A DNA stretch of 64,000 bases from Streptomyces lanatus (GTDB lineage: Bacteria; Actinomycetota; Actinomycetes; Streptomycetales; Streptomycetaceae), in assembly GCF_014655715.1 (NCBI RefSeq), contig NZ_BNBM01000024.1, forward strand, positions 1 to 64,000. Reading direction: 5' to 3'. Below, in pieces: positions 31,109 through 41,151 of the stretch. Both the position numbers and the translations under genes were made by a program. A model generated the notes under the pieces. The model saw only the letters and a list, made by a program, of their open reading frames with translations. It ran no database searches and was not told the DNA's origin. Position 1 is the stretch's first letter. Each line of letters begins with the position of its first letter.

Positions 31109-31300
31109 GGAACCCTCGGATTTCATTACATGTACATTGAGGCTGATTGCCCACTGTGACTGAGTGAACACTAGCAGTAGCGATCCTATTCCACGCCGGT
31201 GCATGTCCCGTGTCCCAATGGGGACATGGGGGTGCGCGAGGGAATGGGAAAAACGTGCGGGGCGGTGTCATCGACAACCGCCCCGCCGCAGAAAAAAAAG

Positions 31301-31375
31301 AGCCCCCTGTCGGATTCGAACCGACGACCTGCTGTTTACAAGACAGCCGCTCTGGACCAACTGAGCTAAGGAGGC
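31301..31375 (-). tRNA. tRNA-Thr (anticodon UGU)
   Basis: The minus-strand sequence folds into a cloverleaf. The acceptor arms are GCCTCCT and AGGGGGC (one G-T pair), the D arm GCTCAGTTGGTCCAGAGC, the anticodon arm GCTGTCTTGTAAACAGC with TGT in the loop, and the T arm GTCGGTTCGAATCCGAC. CCA is not encoded. A T-run follows immediately on the minus strand. The gene stands at the junction of the accessory left part and the conserved right part of the window. Confidence 0.95.
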
Positions 31376-31591
31376 CTGCACGCGCGGTTTCGCACGCGCC
31401 CGTGCAGTGTACCCAGGTTCCGAGGGGGCCCTGTCGAAAATTTCCGCGAAGTTCACATGCCCCCAGGTACTGACAGAACAGGCGAACGCCGGGTACCGTC
31501 CAGAGCCAGTCCGCACATGTGGACTAAACCAACCACCTTCCTACAACGGATCGTCCGGCACGTTCCTGCCGGTAGAAGGGGGCCCTTCACC

Positions 31592-32680
<1,089 letters not shown>

Positions 32681-32728
32681 GGCAACCCAGGCAGTACAAC
32701 CCGGGGTAATTCACCCAGGTTGACGAAG

Positions 32729-32756
32729 AGGGCCCCGCAGACCGCTGCGGGGCCCT
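32729..32756 (+). terminator. Terminator after msiK
   Basis: AGGGCCCCGCAG (32729-32740) pairs with CTGCGGGGCCCT (32745-32756), a 12-bp stem with the tetraloop ACCG, followed by TCTCGTTG. It lies 48 bases after the msiK stop. Confidence 0.88.
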
Positions 32757-32898
32757 TCTCGTTGTCGACAAATACCCCGGCATACCGGTCATTTCGAGTG
32801 CTGTACGTCAACGTCGTACCCGAATCGAGGCCCCTCTTCATCCCCCGAACCGGTGACTAAATGTCGCCATATCCGCACTGAACGCTACCCTCACTCGC

Positions 32899-33357
32899 GT
32901 GAAGCACTCCACCACCCAACAGACACGACGCGGCCACCGGGGCCCTGCCCGCCAGCTCGGCCGCACCATCGCCTTTGTCCTGCCCGTCGTCCTGGTGCTC
33001 TCCGGGACCCTCGCGGTCACGCGGGTCAACTGGTCGGGGAGCCCCTCGGACTCGGTGCTCGCCGCGACCGACGTATCGAGTGCGGGCAACGTGAAGAACG
33101 CGGCCCCGCGCGCCCCGCAGGACGTGCTGCGCGACCGGCTGATGACCGAGTTGCAGGAGAAGGACCCGGGCACCGCCCTGACCCATCTCCAGCAGGCCGT
33201 CGACGACCGTCCGTCCCTGGCCCAGCACTGTGCGTCGATCGCCCGCGCGCTGGGGCGTGCGGCGGTTCGCGTGTACGGGCCGACCCGGGCCCAGTCCTAC
33301 GCACGGCCCGTGTGCGACACGGCGTTCGCCTCGGGCGTCGCCGCAGCGCACGGTTAG
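32899..33357 (+). CDS. Small membrane-anchored hypothetical protein
   Basis: Predicted 152-aa protein. A basic N terminus (KHSTTQQTRRGHRGPARQLG) precedes one hydrophobic segment at about 22-42 (TIAFVLPVVLVLSGTLAVTR), so the rest is likely extracytoplasmic. The outer part has two Cys (QHCASIARALG, ARPVCDTAFA) that could form a disulfide. I do not recognise a family. GTG at 32899. The nucleotidyltransferase gene follows after 46 bp on the same strand. Confidence 0.75.
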   Translation: MKHSTTQQTRRGHRGPARQLGRTIAFVLPVVLVLSGTLAVTRVNWSGSPSDSVLAATDVSSAGNVKNAAPRAPQDVLRDRLMTELQEKDPGTALTHLQQAVDDRPSLAQHCASIARALGRAAVRVYGPTRAQSYARPVCDTAFASGVAAAHG

Positions 33358-33403
33358 CGGGAACGGCTGCTGCCGTGAGCGGGGCGCCGCGTACAGTTCG
33401 GGC

Positions 33404-34135
33404 ATGACTGATCCGAACGCCGCGTCCCGCCCCGTTCAAGCCGTCGTCCTGGCCGGCGGCCAGGGATCACGGCTGCGTCCGTACACCGACGACCGGCCCA
33501 AGCCGATGGTCGAGATCCCCGGTACGGGGACGCCGATCATCGGCCATCAGCTTTCCTGGCTGGCCGAGGAAGGCGTGACGGACGTGGTGGTCAGCTGCGG
33601 GCATCTCGCCGAGGTGCTCCAGGACTGGCTGAAGTCGTCCGACCTCCCGGTCCGCGTCACGACCGTCGTAGAGACCGAGCCGCTGGGCCGGGGCGGCGGC
33701 CTGAAGTACGCGGCGGCGCATCTGCCGCACCCCGACAAGCCCTGGTACGCCACCAACGGCGACATCTGGACGCGCTTCTCGCTGCGCGACATGGCGGACT
33801 TCCACGCCGAGCGGGACGCGGTCGCCACGCTGGCCCTCGCCCGGCCGCGCATTCCGTGGGGCGCGGTGCAGACGGACGGCTTCGGGCACATCACCGACTT
33901 CATCGAGTCGCCGCCGTCGACCTTCGAGATCAACGCGGGCGTGTACGTCTTCTCCCCCGCCTTCGCAGGCCTCCTTCCCGAGCGCGGCGACCACGAACGT
34001 ACGACCTTCCCCCATCTCGCGCGAGAGCGCCGCCTGGCCGGCTTCCCGATCCCGCAGGGCGCCTACTGGCGGGCCATCGACACCGCGAAGGACCTCACGG
34101 AGGCGGCGAAGGAACTGGCGGCCCTGGGCCGCTGA
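33404..34135 (+). CDS. Sugar-phosphate nucleotidyltransferase
   Basis: Predicted 243-aa enzyme of the NTP_transferase (RmlA/GlmU-like) family. The nucleotide-binding motif is VVLAGGQGSRLRPYTDDRPKPM near the N terminus, with the metal Asp in YATNGDIWTRFSL and a typical TFEINAGVYVFSPA. It probably forms NDP-sugars from sugar 1-phosphates; sugar and nucleotide are not determined. ATG at 33404. A hairpin terminator follows. It lies between msiK and the DoxX gene in the core region. Confidence 0.9.
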   Translation: MTDPNAASRPVQAVVLAGGQGSRLRPYTDDRPKPMVEIPGTGTPIIGHQLSWLAEEGVTDVVVSCGHLAEVLQDWLKSSDLPVRVTTVVETEPLGRGGGLKYAAAHLPHPDKPWYATNGDIWTRFSLRDMADFHAERDAVATLALARPRIPWGAVQTDGFGHITDFIESPPSTFEINAGVYVFSPAFAGLLPERGDHERTTFPHLARERRLAGFPIPQGAYWRAIDTAKDLTEAAKELAALGR

Positions 34136-34162
34136 CCACACCGCCGAGCCGAGCATGACGAA

Positions 34163-34192
34163 GGGCCCCGGACGTCATCGCGTCCGGGGCCC
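34163..34192 (+). terminator. Terminator after nucleotidyltransferase gene
   Basis: GGGCCCCGGACG (34163-34174) pairs perfectly with CGTCCGGGGCCC (34181-34192) around TCATCG. It lies between two convergent genes; only short T content follows. Confidence 0.8.
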
Positions 34193-34271
34193 CTCGTCGT
34201 CCTGCCGCTCGGCGTGAGGGCGGTGGATCAGCCGGTGGTCGCGTTGCCGAGTACGTCGCCCACCGGCCCGG

Positions 34272-35912
34272 CTACCCCAACAGGCCGCCCACCAGACCCG
34301 GTTCGTCGTCGGAGGAACCGCCCCCGTCGCCGCCGCCCGAGGAGGGGCCGCCCGAGGTGGGCCCGGTGCTGGTGCTGGGGGCCTCGTCGGCGGGCGCGGA
34401 CTGCTGCGGCGGGGCCTGGCCCGCCGTGCCCTGGGTCTGGCTGGGCGTACCCGCGCCCGTCGTGCCCGTGTCGCTCGTGGCGCCCGGCGTCGTGGCGGCG
34501 CCCGACGGGGTCGCCGTACCCGATGTGGCACCCTGCGTCGGCGAGTTGGAGGCCGACGGCGCCTCGCCGCGCTGCCTGTCCGACTCCTCCGGCAGCGGGG
34601 AACCCGGCAGTTCGTTGCGCGGGGCCTCCCCCGGGCCCGGGACCACCACGCGGTCGGCGTCGCGGACCGCGCCGCCCAGCAGGGAGCCGACCAGGAGGGT
34701 CAGGCCGGTGACGATCGCCGTGAGCAGGGCGCCGCGGCGCAGGACGTAGTTGCGCAGCTCCCAGATGTCGGTGCGGGGGCCGAGTCGGCGCCAGGCCATG
34801 CCCGCGAGGCGGCCGTCGATGGAGTAGACGGGGGCACCGGCGATGATCAGCGGTGACCAAGCGGCGAGATAGATGATGTCCGGGGCGTCGTAGACGGGGA
34901 CGCTCTTCCAGCTGACGGTGAGCAGGAGCGCGGCGGACAGCAGGGCGCCGACCACCGCGGCGACCCGCTGCCAGCAGCCCAGCACCGTCAGCACGCCCAC
35001 GATCACCTGGAAGAAGGCGATCACCAGGCCGGAGCCGACGGGGTGCTCCAGGGCGAACTGGCGCAGCGGCTCGGCCACTTCCCAGGGGTGCAGGGTGTTC
35101 AGCCACTTCACCATGGAGCCGCGCCTGCCGCCGTCGAAGTAGACGGGGTCGCAGAGCTTGCCCATGCCCGCGTAGATCGAGATGAAGCCCAGGAAGACGC
35201 GGAGCGGGAGGAGGACCACGCCGAGGTTCATACGGCGGCCCGGGTAGTACGCGTGCCGTGCGGGGTCGTCGCCGCCTTGGCGCCTGAGGGCGGAGTCGGG
35301 GTCGTCGTCCGGGGCGTCGGGCTCCGGCGCGTCGAAATCCTCGGCCGCGTAGGCGAATTCCTCGTCATACGCGCTCTCGACCGTGCGCATATGGGGCAGC
35401 AGCCGGGTTTCGAGGGACTCGTGGGTGCGCTGCGGGCCGACGATCGGGGTCTCGACCGTCCGCGCCATCTCGTCCTCGTAGCCGCCGTCGTAGTCGACGT
35501 CGACGCGCGGGATGACCTGGGTACCCCCTGCGGCGGGGGCCGGTTCGTCGCCGTGGCGGACGCTGCCGTCCCGCACGGCCTGGAGGAGCCGGTGGGCGCC
35601 GGTGTCGTCGGGCGCGGACGTGCCGTTCCAGACGGAGACCCGGCGGCGGGCGGCGGGCGGCGCGCCCGCTCGGCCGGCCACTCCCGCGGCGGGGATGCGG
35701 GCGGTGTCCTCGGTGGCGCTCAAGTGCCGTGCGATCTGCGGGGATTTGGTGCGCCTGGTCGACGCGCCCAGCAGCACGCGAAAACTCGCGTGATTGACGA
35801 TGATCTGCGCCGGATCGCTCGGCACCTTCACCATGCTCAGCGCGGGAGCGTCGTCGTATCCCGACGAACGGTCCCCCGTGGGTGTGCGGGGTGTTCTGGT
35901 GTCCACACTCAA
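34272..35912 (-). CDS. DoxX-family membrane protein with long disordered tails
   Basis: Predicted 546-aa protein in three parts. Residues 1-230 are acidic and poorly conserved-looking (many Asp/Glu; PRVDVDYDGGYEDEMARTVE). Residues about 232-430 hold four to five membrane segments with the DoxX-type LRVFLGFISIYAGMGKLCDP, FFQVIVGVLTVLGCW and IDGRLAGMAWRRL. Residues from about 440 form a Ser/Thr/Pro/Gly-rich tail. DoxX domains occur in thiol/redox membrane complexes, but the role here is unknown. ATG at 35912. The rlmB gene lies 128 bp upstream on the same strand. Confidence 0.85.
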   Translation of the reverse strand: MSVDTRTPRTPTGDRSSGYDDAPALSMVKVPSDPAQIIVNHASFRVLLGASTRRTKSPQIARHLSATEDTARIPAAGVAGRAGAPPAARRRVSVWNGTSAPDDTGAHRLLQAVRDGSVRHGDEPAPAAGGTQVIPRVDVDYDGGYEDEMARTVETPIVGPQRTHESLETRLLPHMRTVESAYDEEFAYAAEDFDAPEPDAPDDDPDSALRRQGGDDPARHAYYPGRRMNLGVVLLPLRVFLGFISIYAGMGKLCDPVYFDGGRRGSMVKWLNTLHPWEVAEPLRQFALEHPVGSGLVIAFFQVIVGVLTVLGCWQRVAAVVGALLSAALLLTVSWKSVPVYDAPDIIYLAAWSPLIIAGAPVYSIDGRLAGMAWRRLGPRTDIWELRNYVLRRGALLTAIVTGLTLLVGSLLGGAVRDADRVVVPGPGEAPRNELPGSPLPEESDRQRGEAPSASNSPTQGATSGTATPSGAATTPGATSDTGTTGAGTPSQTQGTAGQAPPQQSAPADEAPSTSTGPTSGGPSSGGGDGGGSSDDEPGLVGGLLG

Positions 35913-36040
35913 CTAACCGAGTGACATGTGGTTAGGACACTGCCTTGACCGGTCCGATCTGTCCGGACCGCGTCAAGGATGCGCAGGTCGCACCACTGTC
36001 ACCAGAATTAACCCGCACGGGTGACGCCACGCATGTCTGT

Positions 36041-36982
36041 TCAGACGCGCCGGCGGGCCGCCTCGTACAGCACGATGCCCGCCGCCACACCGGCGTTGAG
36101 CGACTCCGCGCCGCCCGGCATCGGGATGCGCACCCGGAAGTCGCAGGTCTCGCCGACCAGCCGGGACAGGCCCTTGCCCTCGCTGCCGACCACGATGACG
36201 ACCGGGCCGTCCAGGGCCTGAAGATCGCCCAGTTCGGCCTCGCCGTCGGCGGCCAGGCCGACGACCGCGATGCCCGCCTTCTTGTACGCCTCCAGGGCGC
36301 GCGTCAGGTTCGTGGCGCGGGCGACCGGGGTGCGGGCCGCGGTGCCGGCCGACGTCTTCCAGGCACCGGCCGTCATGCCCGCCGCACGCCGCTCGGGTAC
36401 GACGACTCCATGGCCGCCGAAGGCCGACACCGAGCGGACCACGGCACCCAGGTTGCGCGGGTCGGTGACGCCGTCGAGGGCGACGATGAGCGGGTCCTCG
36501 CCACCGTCGTAGGCGGCGCTGGCGAGGTCCTCGGGGTGGGCGTACTCGTACGGCGGGACCTGGAGGACCAGGCCCTGGTGGTTGAGGCCGTTCGTCATAC
36601 GGTCCAGCTCGGGGCGCGGGGCCTCCATGAGGTTGATGCCGCCGCGGTCGGCGGCGAGCTGAAGGGCCTCGCGGACACGCTCGTCGTTGTCGATGAACTG
36701 CTGGACATAGAGCGTGGAGGCGGGGACGCCCTCGCGCAGCGCCTCGACGACCGGGTTGCGCCCTACGACCATCTCGGACGTGCCCTTGCCGCCACGGCCG
36801 CGCGGCACGGGGCGGCGCGCGGCCTGCTTCGCCTTGGCGGTCGCGATGCGGTTCTTCTTGTGCTTCTTGCGCATCTCGGCGGGCGGCGTCGGGCCCTTGC
36901 CCTCCAGGCCCTTGCGCCGCTGGCCGCCACTGCCGACCTGCGCGCCCTTCTTGCCGGACATGCGGCGGTTGTTCGCGGCCAT
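36041..36982 (-). CDS. rlmB: 23S rRNA (guanosine-2'-O)-methyltransferase RlmB
   Basis: Predicted 313-aa SpoU/TrmH-family enzyme. A basic, Lys/Arg-rich N-terminal extension (1-65, KKHKKNRIATAKAKQAARRP) precedes the substrate-binding domain (MVVGRNPVVEALREG) and the SPOUT knot with motifs DPRNLGAVVRS, VVIVVGSEGKGLSRLV and IPMPGGAESLNAGVAAGIVL. It methylates the ribose of a guanosine in 23S rRNA (G2251 in E. coli). It lies 98 bp downstream of cysS, as is usual in actinobacteria. ATG at 36982. Confidence 0.95.
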   Translation of the reverse strand: MAANNRRMSGKKGAQVGSGGQRRKGLEGKGPTPPAEMRKKHKKNRIATAKAKQAARRPVPRGRGGKGTSEMVVGRNPVVEALREGVPASTLYVQQFIDNDERVREALQLAADRGGINLMEAPRPELDRMTNGLNHQGLVLQVPPYEYAHPEDLASAAYDGGEDPLIVALDGVTDPRNLGAVVRSVSAFGGHGVVVPERRAAGMTAGAWKTSAGTAARTPVARATNLTRALEAYKKAGIAVVGLAADGEAELGDLQALDGPVVIVVGSEGKGLSRLVGETCDFRVRIPMPGGAESLNAGVAAGIVLYEAARRRV

Positions 36983-37080
36983 GACCTACCTGTCTGTCGT
37001 GTGTCGTCGTACGTATGTCTATGAAGTGTGCCGCCCGGATGGCCGGGCGGCACAATCGATCTTCCGGGAGCCGGGGCCGG

Positions 37081-38478
37081 TCAGCGCGGGCCGAGGCTCC
37101 AGCGGGGTCCATCGGGGCCGTCCTCGATGGCAAGACCCGACTGCTTGAGCTGGTCGCGGATGGCGTCCGCGGTCGTCCAGTCCTTGCGGGTGCGGGCGGC
37201 CTCGCGCTGGTCGAGGACCAGGCGTACGAGGCTGTCGACCACGCCGTGCAGATCCTCACCGCGGTCGGTCTCGCCCGCCCAGTGCGGGTCAAGCGGGTCC
37301 AGGCCGAGGACGCCGAGCATGGCGCGGACCTCGGCGAGGCGGGCCACGGCGGCTTCCTTGTCGTCGGCGGCCAGTGCGCTGTTGCCCTGCCGGACGGTGG
37401 TGTGCACCACGGCGAGCGCCTGCGGGACACCCAGGTCGTCGTCCATCGCCTCGGCGAAGGCGAGCGGGACCTCGGCGGACGGCTCGACGACTCCCGCCTT
37501 CTCCACCACGCGCTGCACGAAGCCCTCGATCCGCGCGAACGCCGACTCGGCCTCGCGCAGGGCCTCCTCGCTGTACTCGATGGTGGAGCGGTAGTGCGGG
37601 GTGCCCAGGTAGTAGCGCAGGACGATGGGGCGCCACTGCTTGACCATCTCGGACACCAGCACGCTGTTGCCGAGCGACTTCGACATCTTCTCGCCGCTCA
37701 TGGTGACCCAGGCGTTGTGCACCCAGTACTGGGCGAAGTCGTCGCCGTACGCCTTGGCCTGGGCGATCTCGTTCTCATGGTGCGGGAAGATCAGGTCGAG
37801 TCCGCCGCCGTGGATGTCGAAGGCGGAGCCCAGGTAGCGGTGGGCCATCGCCGAGCACTCCAGGTGCCAGCCCGGGCGCCCGCGTCCCCACGGCGTCTCC
37901 CAGTCGGGCTCGCCCGGCTTGGCGGCCTTCCACATCGCGAAGTCGCGCGGGTCCCGCTTGCCGGTGATGCCCTCCTCGGTGGGCTGCCGCATCTCGTCGA
38001 GGTCCTGCCGGGACAGCTCCAGATAGGAGGGCCAGGAACGGACGTCGAAGTAGACGCTGCCGTCCGCCTCATAGGCGTGACCGCGCTCGATGAGGCCGCG
38101 CATCATCTCGACCATCTCGGTGACATGGCCGGTGGCACGGGGCTCGTATGTCGGCGGGAGGCAGCCGAGGGCGGTGTAGCCGTCGGTGAAGGCGCGCTCG
38201 TTCTCATAGCCGATCGACCACCAGGGGCGGTTCTGGTCGGCGGACTTGGCGATGATCTTGTCGTCGATGTCCGTGACGTTCCTGATGAACGTCACCTCAT
38301 AGCCGCGGTACTCGAACCAGCGGCGCATGATGTCGAAGTTCAGGCCGGAGCGGATATGGCCGATGTGCGGTGCGGCCTGCACGGTGGCGCCACAGAGGTA
38401 GATCGAGACACAGCCCGGCTGAAGCGGGGTGAAGTCACGGATCTGCCGGGCGCTGGTGTCGTACAGGCGAATAGTCAC
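37081..38478 (-). CDS. cysS: Cysteinyl-tRNA synthetase
   Basis: Predicted 465-aa class I aminoacyl-tRNA synthetase. The zinc Cys and HIGH motif lie together in CGATVQAAPHIGHIRSGLNF, a further zinc-ligand region in GWHLECSAMAHRYLG and HHENEIAQ, and the KMSKS loop is GEKMSKSLGNS. The GTG at 38478 is chosen because it matches the usual start (TIRLYDTSARQIRDFTPL); the longer frame upstream overlaps ispF. It is 52 bp after ispF, in the run ispD-ispF-cysS-rlmB, which is probably co-expressed. Confidence 0.96.
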   Translation of the reverse strand: MTIRLYDTSARQIRDFTPLQPGCVSIYLCGATVQAAPHIGHIRSGLNFDIMRRWFEYRGYEVTFIRNVTDIDDKIIAKSADQNRPWWSIGYENERAFTDGYTALGCLPPTYEPRATGHVTEMVEMMRGLIERGHAYEADGSVYFDVRSWPSYLELSRQDLDEMRQPTEEGITGKRDPRDFAMWKAAKPGEPDWETPWGRGRPGWHLECSAMAHRYLGSAFDIHGGGLDLIFPHHENEIAQAKAYGDDFAQYWVHNAWVTMSGEKMSKSLGNSVLVSEMVKQWRPIVLRYYLGTPHYRSTIEYSEEALREAESAFARIEGFVQRVVEKAGVVEPSAEVPLAFAEAMDDDLGVPQALAVVHTTVRQGNSALAADDKEAAVARLAEVRAMLGVLGLDPLDPHWAGETDRGEDLHGVVDSLVRLVLDQREAARTRKDWTTADAIRDQLKQSGLAIEDGPDGPRWSLGPR

Positions 38479-38530
38479 GGGTCCAGGGTAATCGGCGATG
38501 CCCAGTGCCTCGGACGGTTGTGGATAACAG

Positions 38531-39025
38531 TCAGAGCGTGGTCCGCACCACGAGAGCGGTGGCCACGGCCATGAGCCCTTCACCCCTTCCGGGGAACCCC
38601 AGTCCGTCGGTCGTCGCCCCCGACACCGACACCGGCGCGCCGGCGGCCTCCGACAGGATCTTCTGCGCCTCGTCGCGCCGCTTGCCGATCTTCGGGCGGG
38701 GGCCGACGACCTGGACGGCGATGTTGCCGATGCGGAAGCCGGCTTCACGCACGATGCGCGCGGCCTCGGTGAGGAGTACGACGCCGGAGGCGCCCGACCA
38801 CTCGGGGCGCCCGGTGCCGAAGTGCTGTCCCAGGTCGCCGAGGCCGGCCGCCGAGAACAGCGCGTTGCACGCGGCGTGCGCGACGACGTCCGCGTCGGAG
38901 TGGCCGGCGAGGCCGGGTCCTTCGCCCTCCCACTTCAGGCCCGCGCACCACAACTCGCGGCCCTCTTCGAAGGCGTGGATGTCGGTGCCGATGCCGACCT
39001 GCGGAAGCAGTGGCTCAGAAGCCAT
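38531..39025 (-). CDS. ispF: 2-C-methyl-D-erythritol 2,4-cyclodiphosphate synthase
   Basis: Predicted 164-aa MEP-pathway enzyme, the usual length. The metal ligands are in GIGTDIHAF and GHSDADVVAHA, the trimer/active-site loop is GLGDLGQHF, and the C-terminal motif is ATTDGLGFPGRGEG. It converts CDP-methylerythritol 2-phosphate to the cyclic diphosphate in isoprenoid synthesis. ATG at 39025, overlapping the ispD stop (39015) by 11 bp, so translationally coupled to ispD. Confidence 0.97.
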   Translation of the reverse strand: MASEPLLPQVGIGTDIHAFEEGRELWCAGLKWEGEGPGLAGHSDADVVAHAACNALFSAAGLGDLGQHFGTGRPEWSGASGVVLLTEAARIVREAGFRIGNIAVQVVGPRPKIGKRRDEAQKILSEAAGAPVSVSGATTDGLGFPGRGEGLMAVATALVVRTTL

Positions 39026-39767
39026 CGTTCAGCCTCCGGCGGGCCAGGACCGCCTCCGCCAGGACCAGGTCCAGCGGGCGGGTGACCTTGAAGGCCTCCT
39101 CGTGGCCGGGGACGACCACGACGGTGAGGCCGAGCTGCTCGACCATGCTCGCGTCGTCGGTGACGTCGTCCGTCACCGTCTCGTGCGCGCGGATCAGCGT
39201 GGCGCGGTCGAAGCCCTGCGGGGTCTGTACGGCACGGAGGCGGGCGCGCGACGGGGTGGCGACCACCGGCTCCGGGTCACCGGACGTGCGCGCGGGCTCG
39301 ACCTCCTTGACCGTGTCGGCGAGCGGCAGCGCGGGCACCACGGCCGGCGCTCCTCCCCGTACGGCCTCGATGACCGCGTCCACGGTGTCCACCGGCACCA
39401 GCGGGCGGGCCGCGTCATGCACCAGGACGATGTCGTGGTCCGGCGGCAGCGCGTCCAGGCCGAGCTTCACGGACTCCTGGCGGGTCTCGCCGCCGGGGAC
39501 CACCAGGAAGTCGGTGCGCTCGGGCAGCGCGTGCGCGTCGAGGAGGCTCTTGACCTCGGGGGCGCCGTCGGGCGGGGCCACCACGACCACCAGGGAGACG
39601 GCGCGGGAGGCGGCCATCGCGCGGACGGCGTGGATCAGCATGGGCGTGCCGTTCAGCGCGCGAAGTGCCTTGGGGGCGCCCGGGCCGAGGCGCACACCCT
39701 TTCCGGCGGCCGGGATCACGACGGCCGTACGGGCTTCCGAGCGCGAAGGGCGCGAATCGTCAGACAT
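39015..39767 (-). CDS. ispD: 2-C-methyl-D-erythritol 4-phosphate cytidylyltransferase
   Basis: Predicted 250-aa MEP-pathway enzyme. The CTP-binding motif AVVIPAAGKGVRLGPGAPKA is at the start, DHDIVLVHDAARPLVPVDTV is mid-protein, and the GFDR-type substrate loop (QTPQGFDRATLI) follows. It makes CDP-methylerythritol. ATG at 39767. The stop overlaps ispF by 11 bp. carD lies upstream on the same strand with a 275-bp gap that may hold a promoter. Confidence 0.96.
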   Translation of the reverse strand: MSDDSRPSRSEARTAVVIPAAGKGVRLGPGAPKALRALNGTPMLIHAVRAMAASRAVSLVVVVAPPDGAPEVKSLLDAHALPERTDFLVVPGGETRQESVKLGLDALPPDHDIVLVHDAARPLVPVDTVDAVIEAVRGGAPAVVPALPLADTVKEVEPARTSGDPEPVVATPSRARLRAVQTPQGFDRATLIRAHETVTDDVTDDASMVEQLGLTVVVVPGHEEAFKVTRPLDLVLAEAVLARRRLNDGF

Positions 39768-40042
39768 CGGTTCCTGTCAGGTTTGTGTGCTCGGCCTAGG
39801 TGGGTATGGCCTCAGCGTGCCGGGTGGGACGTCTTGACCGAACCCTTCCGTGACAACGGTCGAGGCGGCAGCCCGGACCCGGCACATCAAAGTATCGGGG
39901 ACACCCCGAGGCAGGACGAACGGCGTCTGTGCGCGAACATGCCGCAGCGCCCGGCGACAGGAATAACGTCATCGGGCACCGCGGCACTTTTTTCCTCACA
40001 CAGCATTACTGCTGGGTGCTGAACTGAGGCGAATGGACCTCG

Positions 40043-40525
40043 TCAGGACGCGAGAACCTCGTCGAGCAGGGCCTCGGCCTTGTCCTCGTTGGTGTTCTCC
40101 GCGAGGGCCAGCTCGCTCACCAGAATCTGGCGGGCCTTGGCGAGCATGCGCTTCTCACCGGCGGAGAGTCCACGCTCGCGCTCACGACGCCACAGGTCAC
40201 GCACTACTTCCGCGACCTTGATGACATCGCCGGAGGCGAGCTTCTCCAGATTTGCCTTGTAACGACGCGACCAGTTCGTGGGCTCCTCGGCGTACGGCGC
40301 GCGCAGCACCTCGAAGACCCGGTCCAGCCCGTCCTGACCGACCACATCACGCACGCCGACGAACTCCGCATTGTCCGCTGGCACACGTACCGTCAGGTCA
40401 CCCTGGGCGACCTTCAGCACCAAGTAGGTCTTGTCCACGCCTTTGATCTGGCGAGTTTCGATGGCCTCGATCAGCGCGGCCCCGTGATGGGGATAGACCA
40501 CGGTGTCGCCAACCTTGAACGTCAT
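40043..40525 (-). CDS. carD: CarD-family RNA polymerase-binding regulator
   Basis: Predicted 160-aa protein. The N-terminal RNAP-interaction (Tudor-like) domain is MTFKVGDTVVYPHHGAALIE, and the helical C-terminal domain contains NWSRRYKANLEKLASGDVIK, with the Trp that contacts the promoter minor groove, and LRAPYAEEPTNW. CarD stabilises open complexes, especially at rRNA promoters, and is essential in mycobacteria. ATG at 40525. A 626-bp upstream region separates it from a divergent lipoprotein gene. Confidence 0.96.
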   Translation of the reverse strand: MTFKVGDTVVYPHHGAALIEAIETRQIKGVDKTYLVLKVAQGDLTVRVPADNAEFVGVRDVVGQDGLDRVFEVLRAPYAEEPTNWSRRYKANLEKLASGDVIKVAEVVRDLWRRERERGLSAGEKRMLAKARQILVSELALAENTNEDKAEALLDEVLAS

Positions 40526-41151
40526 GTGACAGGTACCCCTTCCGTGGCTATCCAGGGTAACACGGAAACGGCGGGTTCTGAATGGCGTTTTCGCAGGTCA
40601 GGGCATATCTCGGGGCTTGACAACTCCAACCGGAACGTGCTTCGCGGGCCGATCGGAAGAAGGTATTCGCAGGTCGGAGCGGCTCTGCGGGCGGGGTGAA
40701 ACGCGTACGTTACACACATCCGGCGGCGCCGCCGAGTGGTCGAACGTACACAAATGTCCGCTTCCAAGTGTGCGACTTCCGCTACTCCGTTCGGCGTCCC
40801 GAGGGGGGCCCGGACGAATCCCGGAATTGATCACAGCCTGGTCGGCGGCATGCCCGGATGATCAATTCCGGGGCGCTCGCGCATTCCTTCACGGAAATTT
40901 TGCGCGGGCGCTTGGAGGGCGCTTATGTGAATGACGGACGAGCGACCGGGCAATGTGACTCGCGGGCCACTTCCGGGTGAAGAGACGGGTGCCGGAAGAG
41001 CCACTTCGGCGGCACTTCGGCAGCACTTGGCCCGCCGAGGGGAGGGTCGGGTGCGGCCGCGCGGGAACGGCTCGGTAACCTAAGGCCGCTGACAGACACT
41101 TAGGGCGGCTTTATTCGCCCGCCCCGTTCGAGTCAAGGAGTTGCCGCCGCC
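40526..41151. other. Long divergent intergenic region, no gene seen
   Basis: These 626 bases lie between carD and the lipoprotein gene, which start in opposite directions, so they must hold both promoters. Frames here are short and have biased composition. Stretches such as TTCACGGAAATTTTGCGCG near 40890 are A/T-richer than average. A GCCACTTCGGC/GGCACTTCGGC direct repeat lies near 41000-41020. No RNA gene or clear operator is recognised. Confidence 0.5.

Noticed and set aside
31257..31290. G/C-rich hairpin next to tRNA-Thr
   Set aside because: GCGGGGCGGT and ACCGCCCCGC can pair, but the T-run lies on the wrong side for a plus-strand terminator and before the hairpin on the minus strand. No clear role, so not listed as a feature.
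40617..40934. Possible gene in the carD upstream region
   Set aside because: The frame has odd composition, no family resemblance and no ribosome site, and lies where promoters of two divergent genes are expected.
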